In this document: positions 26,373 through 34,595 of the stretch, piece by piece
How the letters are laid out: each line of letters starts with the position of its first letter
How positions within the stretch are numbered: the first letter of the stretch is position 1
Source: Corallococcus sp. NCRR
GTDB lineage: Bacteria > Myxococcota > Myxococcia > Myxococcales > Myxococcaceae
NCBI RefSeq assembly: GCF_026965535.1
Contig: NZ_CP114039.1
Coordinates: 6,696,001 to 6,760,000, forward strand
DNA length: 64,000 nucleotides
Direction: 5' to 3'
Notes under the pieces: model-generated
Databases searched by the model: none
What the model was told of the DNA's origin: nothing
The model's input: the letters and a program-made list of their open reading frames with translations, nothing else
Translations under genes and position numbers: made by a program

Positions 26373-27867
26373 AGGCGACCTCCAGGCCTCCGTATTCCGA
26401 CGGCGCCAGGGTCATCTTCCAGCCGTGCAGCTCCACCACGTTGTGCACGATGTGCAGGCCCAGGCCCTGACCTTGTGGCTCGCGTGTCCGCGCCGCGTTG
26501 CCTCGGAAGCGGCGCTCCAGGATCCTCGAACGCTCCTCCTCGGAGATGCCCGGCCCGTCGTCGATGACCCGCAGGTGGAAGGTCTGGTGGCGCGTCGTCT
26601 CCAGCACCACCGCCACGTGGCCGTCCTCGCGCCCGTACCGGATGCCGTTGAGCACCACGTTGCTCACCGCCTGCTCCAGCAGCGTCTCGTCGCCCATGAC
26701 CCAGGTGGGCGTCGCCGGGACTCCGCTCTCCAGGGCGATTCTCTGGGGCCTCGCGATGGGCTGGTGCCGGCCCATCACCCGTGACACCAGCGCGTTCAGG
26801 TCCACCGGCGCGTGCTGCACCTGAGGTGCTCCCGCCTCCAGCCTCGCCGCCGCTCCCAGGTTGTGCACCAGCGAGGCCATGTAGTGCGCCTCGCTCATCG
26901 CGGACAGCATCAGGCCTGAGTCCAATGGCTCACCCGAGCGCATCCGCTGCTGCATCGCGGCCAGGTGTCCCTGCAACACCGTGAGCGGCGTCATCACGTC
27001 GTGCGTCGTGTTCGCCAGGAAGTCCCGCAGCGTCTGCTCGCGCGCCTGCTGATGCGCCATCCGTGCCTGGATCTCCGCTCGCGCCTGCTGGAAGGCGCGG
27101 GCCAACTCCGCGATCTCGTCGCTGCCGTTCACCGTCACGGGCTGCTCGTAGCCACTGCCCGAGGAGGCTCGCACCTCGTCCGTCAGCCGGCGCAGGCGCT
27201 GCACCACCGGCCCCAGCGCCACCACCATCGCGGACAGGAGGATGAGCGTGGGCACTCCCCAGACGTACAGCGGCGGCAGTCCCACCTCCGGCGACTCCGC
27301 GGGCTCCACCCGGCGCGCGAGCACGTACTCGCAGGGGCCTCCGTCCCAGGGCATGCGCAACAGCAGGTCCTGCACCAGCGCGCCGTCCGCCTTCGAGTAG
27401 CGGCGCACGCCCACGCCGTCGTCCTGCACGCCCTTGCGCAGCTCGTCGTCCAACGCCGGGGCCTGCGGGTTTTTCGAAACGAACCGCCCGTCGAACGGGT
27501 AGAGGCTCACCGGCGGCAGGCGCCGCCCCGGCGGCCCCCGGCGCGGCGGACCTTCGTCCCCGGGCCTGGGGCCTCCCACCGCGGGCCTCGTGCCCGCAGG
27601 CTCGTTTGGCGCGACGGTGCCGTCGTGCAGGAATTCGCGCTCCCAGGGTGGACGCTGGGGTGAGCGGGAGCGGACCATCCAGGTCTCGGGCGCGGCCTCG
27701 CAGCGCTCGCGGCCCCCGGACTGCATCTGCGACATCGTGGACGCGATGATGACCTCGTCCGTCGTGCGGCGGCGCACCGAGTGCTCCACCTGCACCAGGG
27801 CGAACACCGCGGGCACCGTCACCGCCACCGCCGTGAGCGCCAGCCGCAGCCGCAGCCGCAGCTTCAC
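26341..27867 (-). CDS. Membrane sensor histidine kinase of an OmpR-type pair
   Basis: The 508-aa kinase has TM1 (about 7-27), a periplasmic domain (28-195) rich in Pro and Arg, TM2 (about 205-228), a HAMP region and a HisKA/HATPase_c core. The H-box is NTTHDVMTPLTVLQG, the N-box EQAVSNVVLNGIRYG, G1 VIDDGPGISEEE and G2 GQGLGLHIVHNV. The GTG at 27867 overlaps the regulator's stop by 4 bp (GTGA), so I prefer it to an in-frame codon at 27921, which would start inside the regulator gene. The signal is unknown. Confidence 0.92.
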   Translation of the reverse strand: MKLRLRLRLALTAVAVTVPAVFALVQVEHSVRRRTTDEVIIASTMSQMQSGGRERCEAAPETWMVRSRSPQRPPWEREFLHDGTVAPNEPAGTRPAVGGPRPGDEGPPRRGPPGRRLPPVSLYPFDGRFVSKNPQAPALDDELRKGVQDDGVGVRRYSKADGALVQDLLLRMPWDGGPCEYVLARRVEPAESPEVGLPPLYVWGVPTLILLSAMVVALGPVVQRLRRLTDEVRASSGSGYEQPVTVNGSDEIAELARAFQQARAEIQARMAHQQAREQTLRDFLANTTHDVMTPLTVLQGHLAAMQQRMRSGEPLDSGLMLSAMSEAHYMASLVHNLGAAARLEAGAPQVQHAPVDLNALVSRVMGRHQPIARPQRIALESGVPATPTWVMGDETLLEQAVSNVVLNGIRYGREDGHVAVVLETTRHQTFHLRVIDDGPGISEEERSRILERRFRGNAARTREPQGQGLGLHIVHNVVELHGWKMTLAPSEYGGLEVAFTGPLMSPPE

Positions 27868-28538
27868 GCATCCTCCCCGGGCACCAGCCGGTAGCCCACG
27901 CCCCACACCGTCTCCACGCACTTCACCGGCCCCAGCTTGCGCCGCAGCCGCGACACGTGGACGTCCAGCGTGCGCTCCGTGCCCTCACGCTCCGGATCCA
28001 ACACGTGCTCCACCAGCCACTGCCGCGTCACCGCCTCCCGCGGCCTGCGCGCCAGCGCCGCGAGCAGCCCGAACTCCACCCGCGTGAGCTCCACCGGCCG
28101 CCCCTGCACCTGCACCGTGTGCCCCTGCAGGTCGATGCGCAGCGGGCCCACCTCCACCACCGCCTGCTCCTTCTGCAGCGTGGGCCGGCGCAGGCGCGCT
28201 CGCACGCGCTCCACCAGTTCCTCCGGCCAGAAGGGCTTCGTCATGTAGTCGTCCGCGCCCAGCTTCAGCGCCCGGACCTTGTCCAGCGTGTCGTTGCGCG
28301 CGCTCAGGATGAGCACGGGCACCTCCGAGAAGGTCCTCAGCGCCTTGAGCATGTCCAGGCCGTAGGTGCCCGGCAGCATCAGGTCCAACACCACGAGGCT
28401 CACGTCCGGCAGGTCGCCGGACACCAGCAGCCGGCCCTCGCGCCACCACACGGGCTCGAAGCCCGCGCCGCGCAGGTGCCCGACAATCTGGGACCCGAGC
28501 GGGTCGTCATCCTCCACCAGCAGGATGCGGTCGCCCAT
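27864..28538 (-). CDS. OmpR/PhoB-type response regulator
   Basis: The 224-aa protein has a receiver domain with acidic pocket VEDDD and phospho-acceptor Asp in LVVLDLMLPGTYGLD, the conserved Lys in YMTKPFWPEEL, and a winged-helix output domain ending ERTLDVHVSRLRRKLGPVK then TVWGVGYRL. It is transcribed first, with the kinase gene coupled behind it by a 4-bp overlap. The next upstream gene is the intradiol dioxygenase, 29 bp away on the same strand, so the three may share a transcript. Targets are unknown. Confidence 0.95.
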   Translation of the reverse strand: MGDRILLVEDDDPLGSQIVGHLRGAGFEPVWWREGRLLVSGDLPDVSLVVLDLMLPGTYGLDMLKALRTFSEVPVLILSARNDTLDKVRALKLGADDYMTKPFWPEELVERVRARLRRPTLQKEQAVVEVGPLRIDLQGHTVQVQGRPVELTRVEFGLLAALARRPREAVTRQWLVEHVLDPEREGTERTLDVHVSRLRRKLGPVKCVETVWGVGYRLVPGEDA

Positions 28539-28567
28539 GCGTCATGCCTCCGGTCGGACACACTAAG

Positions 28568-29530
<963 letters not shown>

Positions 29531-29560
29531 CCGGGGTTCCTCCGGGAGCTCGGGAGCCAG

Positions 29561-29580
29561 GGGCGGCGGCAGTGCCGCCC
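29561..29580 (-). terminator. GC hairpin between two - strand genes
   Basis: GGGCGGC (29561-29567) and GCCGCCC (29574-29580) pair around a 6-nt loop. It lies after the hypothetical gene at 29665-30006 and 31 bp before the dioxygenase start. It may end the upstream transcript or lie in the dioxygenase leader; there is no T-run. Confidence 0.3.
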
Positions 29581-29664
29581 ACGGGACCGCCCGGGGCTGA
29601 CCGGACGGCGAACCGGGTTATTTCGAGAGAACCTTAAGCAATCCTTGCGCGGAAGGACCGCGGC

Positions 29665-30006
29665 TCAGGAAAAGCGCACCCGGAAGGCGGCGAGCAGCGG
29701 ACCCGCCGCCCGTCCGTCCGCCGTGGATTTCGGGCCGCCCTCGGGGAGCGTCGTGCCCAGCTCCTCCAGCGCGGGCTTCATGGCCTCGAAGGCGTGGAGC
29801 GCTTCCGGCGCGTTGTCGAAGAAGCGCGGATGCGACAGCCAGCCGGAGATGCCGCAGGAGACAACGTGGAAGGACCGCGAGTCGTCCGCTTCGTAGGTGA
29901 GTCGCGACAGGCCACGGAAGCCCTCGTCCCGCACGATGGTGCCGCCCTGGCTGCCCATGCCCCCGAGCGTCGCGCCGCCCTCGTAGTCGCTCCAGTCCGT
30001 GCTCAT
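29665..30006 (-). CDS. Hypothetical protein, 113 aa
   Basis: No family is recognised. The protein is small and soluble, opens with MSTDWSDYEGGATLGGMGSQ and has a core RLTYEADDSRSFHVVSCGI; it lacks a signal peptide or membrane helix. It starts 20 bp downstream of the SDR gene on the same strand, so it is probably cotranscribed with it. Codon use looks like its neighbours. An upstream in-frame start would run into the SDR coding region, so I prefer the ATG at 30006. Confidence 0.65.
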   Translation of the reverse strand: MSTDWSDYEGGATLGGMGSQGGTIVRDEGFRGLSRLTYEADDSRSFHVVSCGISGWLSHPRFFDNAPEALHAFEAMKPALEELGTTLPEGGPKSTADGRAAGPLLAAFRVRFS

Positions 30007-30025
30007 GCCCCACGCATAGCATCGC

Positions 30026-30868
30026 TCAGTCGAAGTCGGTGGAGCGGGTGACGGCCTCCCATGCGGCGATCTCCTCGGAGAGACGGTCGAGCTTCGCCCG
30101 GACCAGCCGCAGCGCGTCCGTGCCGAGCAGCAGGTGCACGGGCGGAGATTCCGCCTCCACGACCTCCAGCAGGATGCGCGCGGCCCGGGCCGGGTCTCCG
30201 GCCTGGCGGCCACTCTTCTGCTGTCGCGCCTGGCGGATGGGGTCGAAGAGGGCGTCGTAGTCCGCGATGCTCCGGCCCGAGCGCACCATGGAGCGGCCGG
30301 CCCAGTCCGTGCGGAACGAGCCCGGCGCGATCGCTGTGACCCGGACGCCGAAGTCCTTCACCTCCTGCGCCAGCGCCTCCGAGATGCCCTCGAGCGCGAA
30401 CTTGCTTCCGCAGTAGTACGAGATGCCGGGCAGGGTGATGAAGCCGCCCATCGAGGTGACGTTGACGATGTGGCCCGAGCGGCGCTGGCGCATCTCCGGC
30501 AGCACCGCCTTGATCATCGCGACCGCGCCGAAGACGTTGACGTCGAACTGCCGCCGCAGATCCTCCAGCGGGGACTCCTCCAGGGTGCCCTCGTGGCCGT
30601 AGCCCGCGTTGTTCACCAGCACGTCGACGGGGCCCACGGCCTCTCGCGCCCGGGCGACCACCGACGGAATCGCCTGGAAGTCCGTCACGTCCAGCACGAC
30701 GCCGTGGGCGAGGGTGGGGTGCTGGCGCGCGAAGGCCTCGCGGGCCTCCTCGCTTCGCACCGTCCCGATGACGGTGTGGCCCGCGTCCAGCGCTGCCCGC
30801 GAGAACGCCTGGCCGAAGCCCGAACTGACGCCGGTGATCAGGAAGACCTTGTGCCGTGTGCCGCTCAT
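30026..30868 (-). CDS. Short-chain dehydrogenase/reductase (SDR)
   Basis: This is a 280-aa classical SDR. The cofactor loop is TGVSSGFGQAF, the structural motif is NNAGYGHEG, and the catalytic Ser and YxxxK lie in VTSMGGF and YYCGSKFALEG. Arg at the end of strand 2 (GTVRSEE) suggests NADP. The C-terminal lid has LLGTDALRLVRAKLD, as in many oxidoreductases annotated for aldehydes or ketones; the substrate is unknown. It is divergent from a LysR-type regulator, with a TTCAT-N13-ATGAA dyad between them, the usual layout for a LysR regulator and its target. Confidence 0.93.
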   Translation of the reverse strand: MSGTRHKVFLITGVSSGFGQAFSRAALDAGHTVIGTVRSEEAREAFARQHPTLAHGVVLDVTDFQAIPSVVARAREAVGPVDVLVNNAGYGHEGTLEESPLEDLRRQFDVNVFGAVAMIKAVLPEMRQRRSGHIVNVTSMGGFITLPGISYYCGSKFALEGISEALAQEVKDFGVRVTAIAPGSFRTDWAGRSMVRSGRSIADYDALFDPIRQARQQKSGRQAGDPARAARILLEVVEAESPPVHLLLGTDALRLVRAKLDRLSEEIAAWEAVTRSTDFD

Positions 30869-30918
30869 CTCGCCGCGCCTTTCGCGTGGGGTGGAGAGCC
30901 TCTCCTATCGCCCCGCCA

Positions 30919-30941
30919 TTCATCGGACCATGCGGTATGAA
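30919..30941. promoter_or_regulatory. Candidate LysR operator between divergent genes
   Basis: TTCAT (30919-30923) and ATGAA (30937-30941) form a perfect dyad with a 13-bp spacer, close to the T-N11-A arrangement of LysR-type sites. It lies 50 bp above the SDR ATG and 31 bp above the LysR ATG. It covers an upstream in-frame ATG at 30930, which argues for the LysR start at 30972. Confidence 0.4.
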
Positions 30942-30971
30942 CCGGATGGGCTCTTCGGAATCGGAGGTAGA

Positions 30972-31901
30972 ATGCGCGGAAGCGAATTCGCGGACCTGCG
31001 GGCGTTCGTCACCATCGCCGAGCAGGGCAACTTCACCCGGGCGGCGGCGCGGCTGCGCATCTCTCCTTCCACGCTGAGCGAGACCCTTCGCGCCCTGGAG
31101 GAGCGCCTGGGCGTGCGGCTCTTGAACCGCACGACGCGGAGCATGTCCCTCACGGAGGCGGGGACGCGGCTGCTCGCGCGGTTCAAGCCCGCGATGGAGG
31201 AGATGGACGCGGCCGTGGAGGCGGTCCGCCACCTGCGCGACACGCCAACGGGCACCGTGCGCCTGCACCTGCCCCGGCTCGCGTCGGCGTCGCTCCTGGA
31301 GCCGCTGCTGGGCCGCTTCCGCGAAGCGTATCCGGACATCGTCCTGGAGCTGTCCATCGACGACGCGGCCACCGACATCGTGGCGAAGGGCTTCGACGCC
31401 GGCATCACGCTGGGTGAGCTGCTGGAGAAGGACATGATCGCCGTGCCGCTGGGCGGCACGCTCCGGCAGCTCGCGGTGGCATCGCCGGAATACCTCGCGC
31501 GCCACGGCAGGCCTCGCACGCCCGCGGACCTGCACGCGCACCGCTGCATCAACTGGCGCAAGCCCGGCAGCACCCGGCTGTATTCATGGGAGTTCCAGAA
31601 GGATGGCCACTGGGTCTCCATCGCGGTGGAGGGGCCGCTCATCGTCTCGCATCGCGACGTGGCGCTGACCGCCGCGGCCCAGGGCGTGGGCATCGCGTTC
31701 GCCTACTGGTCCGAGCAATGGCTCCGCCCCCTGCTCGACGCGGGGAAGCTGGTGCCGGTGCTGGAGGAGTTCTCGCCGCCGTTCCCGGGCTGGTACCTCT
31801 ACTACCCGAAGCAGCGCTACACGCCCGCGGCGGTCCGCGCGTTGGTGGACTTCCTGCGCCGCGAGACGAAGCCCCCGGCGCGCGGCTCCCGCAAGAGATG
31901 A
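30972..31901 (+). CDS. LysR-family transcriptional regulator
   Basis: The 309-aa regulator has an N-terminal winged HTH (FVTIAEQGNFTRAAARLR then ISPSTLSETLRALEERLG and LLNRTTRSMSLTEAG) and a periplasmic-binding-like effector domain (about 90-300). It belongs to the large group (like CrgA/AaeR) that controls neighbouring oxidoreductases. GGAGG lies 5 nt before the ATG at 30972. It is divergent from the SDR gene, its probable target; the inducer is unknown. Confidence 0.93.
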   Translation: MRGSEFADLRAFVTIAEQGNFTRAAARLRISPSTLSETLRALEERLGVRLLNRTTRSMSLTEAGTRLLARFKPAMEEMDAAVEAVRHLRDTPTGTVRLHLPRLASASLLEPLLGRFREAYPDIVLELSIDDAATDIVAKGFDAGITLGELLEKDMIAVPLGGTLRQLAVASPEYLARHGRPRTPADLHAHRCINWRKPGSTRLYSWEFQKDGHWVSIAVEGPLIVSHRDVALTAAAQGVGIAFAYWSEQWLRPLLDAGKLVPVLEEFSPPFPGWYLYYPKQRYTPAAVRALVDFLRRETKPPARGSRKR

Positions 31902-31943
31902 CGCGGGCGGCGTGACAGGGAGGCGCCGCGCCATCGGCCGCGG

Positions 31944-31976
31944 ACCCGGGCTGGCGCAGCGGGCGGTGTCCCGGGT
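31944..31976 (+). terminator. Weak hairpin after the LysR gene
   Basis: ACCCGGG (31944-31950) and CCCGGGT (31970-31976) pair perfectly with a 19-nt loop, 43 bp past the LysR stop and 66 bp before the lipid operon. The long loop and lack of a T-run make this a weak terminator call. Confidence 0.3.
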
Positions 31977-32041
31977 GGGGTTGCACGCCGGTTGTCGGCC
32001 CTCGCGCACCGACCAACGTTTGCGGTGTGGGGGATGCCGTC

Positions 32042-33100
32042 ATGTCCGCGGAAACAATCCATGAGCCGCGCTACACCGAGGAGATCGTTCCCTTCCTCGC
32101 GGGTGACGGCCGCGCGCTGCACCTGGTTCACCTGCGCGGTGTCGAGAAGGCGGACAAGGGGCCGGTGGTGCTGGTGCACGGCGCCGGCGTGCGCGGGAAC
32201 ATCTTCCGCGCGCCGGTGCGCCAGACCGTCGTGGATGCGCTGATTGAAGACGGCTACGACGTGTGGCTGGAGAACTGGCGCGCCAGCATGGACGTGGAGC
32301 CGGGCGAGTGGACCCTGGACCAGGCCGCCGTCCTGGACCACCCGCCCGCCATCCGCACCGTGCGGGAGAAGACGGGCGCGGACAAGCTCAAGGCCATCAT
32401 CCACTGCCAGGGCTCCACCAGCTTCACCATGGCCGCGGTGGCGGGGCTCCTTCCGGAGGTGGACCTCATCATCACCAACGCGGTGTCGCTGCACCCGGTG
32501 GTGCCCGGGACGGCGAAGGTGAAGCTGCACTACGCCGTGCCGCTGGTCGCGCACCTGACGCCCTTCCTGGATCCGCAGTGGGCCTACGGCGGCCCCACGC
32601 GCACGGCCCGGATGCTGACGCGCGTGGTGCAGGCCACGCATCACGAGTGCGACAACCTGGTCTGCCGCTGGACGAGCTTCACCTACGGCACGGGCTTCCC
32701 GGTGCTCTGGCGCCACGAGAACCTCAACGCCCAGACGCACGACTGGCTCCAGCACGAGTTCGGCCCCGTGCCCTTCAGCTTCTTCAAGCAGATGGACCAG
32801 TGCGTGCGCGCCGGCCACCTGGTGCCCGTGGAGGGCTTCCGCGCGCTGCCAGAGGACCTGGGCGTGCGCGAGCCCCAGACGGACGCGCGCTTCGTCTTCT
32901 TCGCGGGCGAAGAGAACCGCTGCTTCCTCGCGGAGAGCCAGCGCCGCAGCTTCGAACATCTGGAGCACTTCCACCCGGGCCGGCACGCGCTGCACGTCCT
33001 GCCGGGCTACGGCCACCTGGACGTCTTCATGGGCAAGCGCGCGTCCCAGGACGTCTTCCCCCTCATCCTCTCCGAGTTGGATCGCACGACGGTCCACTGA
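32042..33100 (+). CDS. Alpha/beta hydrolase with a probable Cys nucleophile (lipid operon gene 1)
   Basis: The 352-aa protein has the alpha/beta hydrolase fold: oxyanion loop LVHGAGVRGNIF, elbow AIIHCQGSTSF and a late His in LPGYGHLDVFMG. The usual GxSxG is absent; the elbow position is held by Cys122 (H-C-Q-G), so a Cys-His pair with an acidic residue (FAGEEN region) is likely. From memory, this subfamily is found fused to GMC-type cholesterol oxidases in other bacteria, which agrees with the GMC gene four positions downstream. It has no signal peptide. It opens a six-gene operon and is followed after 14 bp by the decarboxylase-family gene. Confidence 0.85.
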   Translation: MSAETIHEPRYTEEIVPFLAGDGRALHLVHLRGVEKADKGPVVLVHGAGVRGNIFRAPVRQTVVDALIEDGYDVWLENWRASMDVEPGEWTLDQAAVLDHPPAIRTVREKTGADKLKAIIHCQGSTSFTMAAVAGLLPEVDLIITNAVSLHPVVPGTAKVKLHYAVPLVAHLTPFLDPQWAYGGPTRTARMLTRVVQATHHECDNLVCRWTSFTYGTGFPVLWRHENLNAQTHDWLQHEFGPVPFSFFKQMDQCVRAGHLVPVEGFRALPEDLGVREPQTDARFVFFAGEENRCFLAESQRRSFEHLEHFHPGRHALHVLPGYGHLDVFMGKRASQDVFPLILSELDRTTVH

Positions 33101-33114
33101 CGAAAGGCAACGCC

Positions 33115-34056
33115 ATGTTCCTGCCTCGACGCATCCAGACCCAGTACGGCCGCTATTCGCGGGTGGATGACATCCCGTACGCGCTGCCGGTGGACTCGAA
33201 GGGGGCGCCGGCGATGCTGGCCGCCTTCACCGTGGACGCCCGCCGCGCGGCGGCCCTGCTGCCCGGCAACGAATTGCACCCGCTGCGCGTGTCGCGCGAC
33301 CGGAGCGTGCTGCTCGTCTCCGTCATCGACTACAAGCGGACGGACATCGGCGCGTACATCGAGTTCAGCATCGCGCTCGCGTGCACGCACGGACGCAGGC
33401 CCGCGCCGCCGCTGTTGCCCCTGCTGTTCCAGAAGCGCTTCGGCGTGGGGCAGTACGTGGTGGACCTGCCGGTGAACACGGAGATCTCCGTGAAGGGCGG
33501 CAAGGGCATCTGGGGCATGCCCAAGCACCTGGCCCGCCTGGACTTCCAGGTGGAGAGCGGCTCCGTGAGCAGCCGCTACGAGGAGGGCGGCCAGCAGGCG
33601 GTGCGCGTGCGCATCGAGCGGCCGAAGCTCGCGTGGCTGCCCTTGCGGATGGCGGCGGTGAACTACTGCGCCTTCCGGGGGATGCTGATGAAGTCCACCA
33701 TCTACTTCCGGGGCCGCTTCGGCTTCCGGTTGGGGAAGCGCGCGTGGGGGACGCTGGAACTGGGGGACCATCCGCGCGTGCAGGCGCTGCGGGACCTGAG
33801 CATCTCCCCGAGCCCCTTCTTCACCGGGTTCTTCCCGTCGTCCAGCGGCGTGCTGGATGACCACTGCGAGGCGTGGTTCCTCACCCAGCCCACGCTGCCT
33901 CCGGACACCTATCCGGAGGGGCTCGAGAGCGTGGTGGACCTGGGGCAGGACCAGACGCCCATGCCGCCTCCGGAGGCGGACGGCGCTCCGCCGAGGGCGC
34001 TCCAGGCCGTGGCGCCGGTGCCCGAAGCACGCCCGCGTGAGGAAGCGCGGCCATGA
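33115..34056 (+). CDS. Acetoacetate-decarboxylase-family protein (lipid operon gene 2)
   Basis: The 313-aa protein belongs to the acetoacetate decarboxylase superfamily. The key segment GGKGIWGMPKHLARLDF aligns with the region REVWGFPKKL of the classical enzyme, placing a Lys (in MPKH) at the Schiff-base position. It is longer than classical decarboxylases (about 245 aa) because of a Pro/Ala/Glu-rich C-terminal tail (about 280-313). Family members also include aldolase-dehydratases and lipid-pathway enzymes, so the reaction is open. The ATG at 33115 follows AAAGGC by 9 nt; the stop overlaps the next gene by 4 bp. Confidence 0.85.
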   Translation: MFLPRRIQTQYGRYSRVDDIPYALPVDSKGAPAMLAAFTVDARRAAALLPGNELHPLRVSRDRSVLLVSVIDYKRTDIGAYIEFSIALACTHGRRPAPPLLPLLFQKRFGVGQYVVDLPVNTEISVKGGKGIWGMPKHLARLDFQVESGSVSSRYEEGGQQAVRVRIERPKLAWLPLRMAAVNYCAFRGMLMKSTIYFRGRFGFRLGKRAWGTLELGDHPRVQALRDLSISPSPFFTGFFPSSSGVLDDHCEAWFLTQPTLPPDTYPEGLESVVDLGQDQTPMPPPEADGAPPRALQAVAPVPEARPREEARP

Positions 34057-34595
34057 AGCGCGGCGGCCGTCTGGATCTGGCGAACGCGTGCCTGCTGTTC
34101 CTGTGCACGTCCATGTACCTGGGCACGGGCTGGTCGCTGATCCTCTTCTCGTTCCCCATCGCGCCCCGGCTCACGGTGGACAACTACTACCTGCAGTTCG
34201 TGCCGCAGGTGCAGGCGGCCACCCGGTTCTTCACCTGGATGACGGCGGTGATGCTGCTGTCCGCCGGAGTGCTGGCGTGGCGCGAGCGCAAGACGGCCCT
34301 GCGCTGGTACCCCGTGGGCGTGGGGGTGGCGGTGGTGGTGGCCACGCTGCTCACGCGCATCTACATCTTCCCGTACAACGACGAGATGGCGGCGGGCATC
34401 ACGTCGCCTGAACGGCTGAGAGAGGTGCTGGACGCGTGGATGCGGATGAACCGCATCCGCGTGGGGCTGTGGACGGTGCAGTGGCTGCTCACGCTGGGCT
34501 ACTTCGTGCACCGGGTGCTGCGCGCGGAGCAGCCCGCTGGGGAGCGCTGGCGCATGGGGCTGTCCGTGCCGCCGCGCCGGGAGGCCCACGCATGA
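34053..34595 (+). CDS. Four-helix membrane protein (lipid operon gene 3)
   Basis: The 180-aa protein has four predicted membrane helices: about 10-35 (LLFLCTSMYLGTGWSLILF), 58-78, 92-112 and 142-162. Short charged loops separate them. The layout resembles small DUF1772-like membrane proteins, but I cannot name the family. It overlaps both neighbours by 4 bp (ATGA at 34053 and again at 34592), so its amount is tied to the decarboxylase-family protein and the patatin; a role as membrane anchor or lipid-handling partner is inferred. Confidence 0.8.
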   Translation: MKRGGRLDLANACLLFLCTSMYLGTGWSLILFSFPIAPRLTVDNYYLQFVPQVQAATRFFTWMTAVMLLSAGVLAWRERKTALRWYPVGVGVAVVVATLLTRIYIFPYNDEMAAGITSPERLREVLDAWMRMNRIRVGLWTVQWLLTLGYFVHRVLRAEQPAGERWRMGLSVPPRREAHA

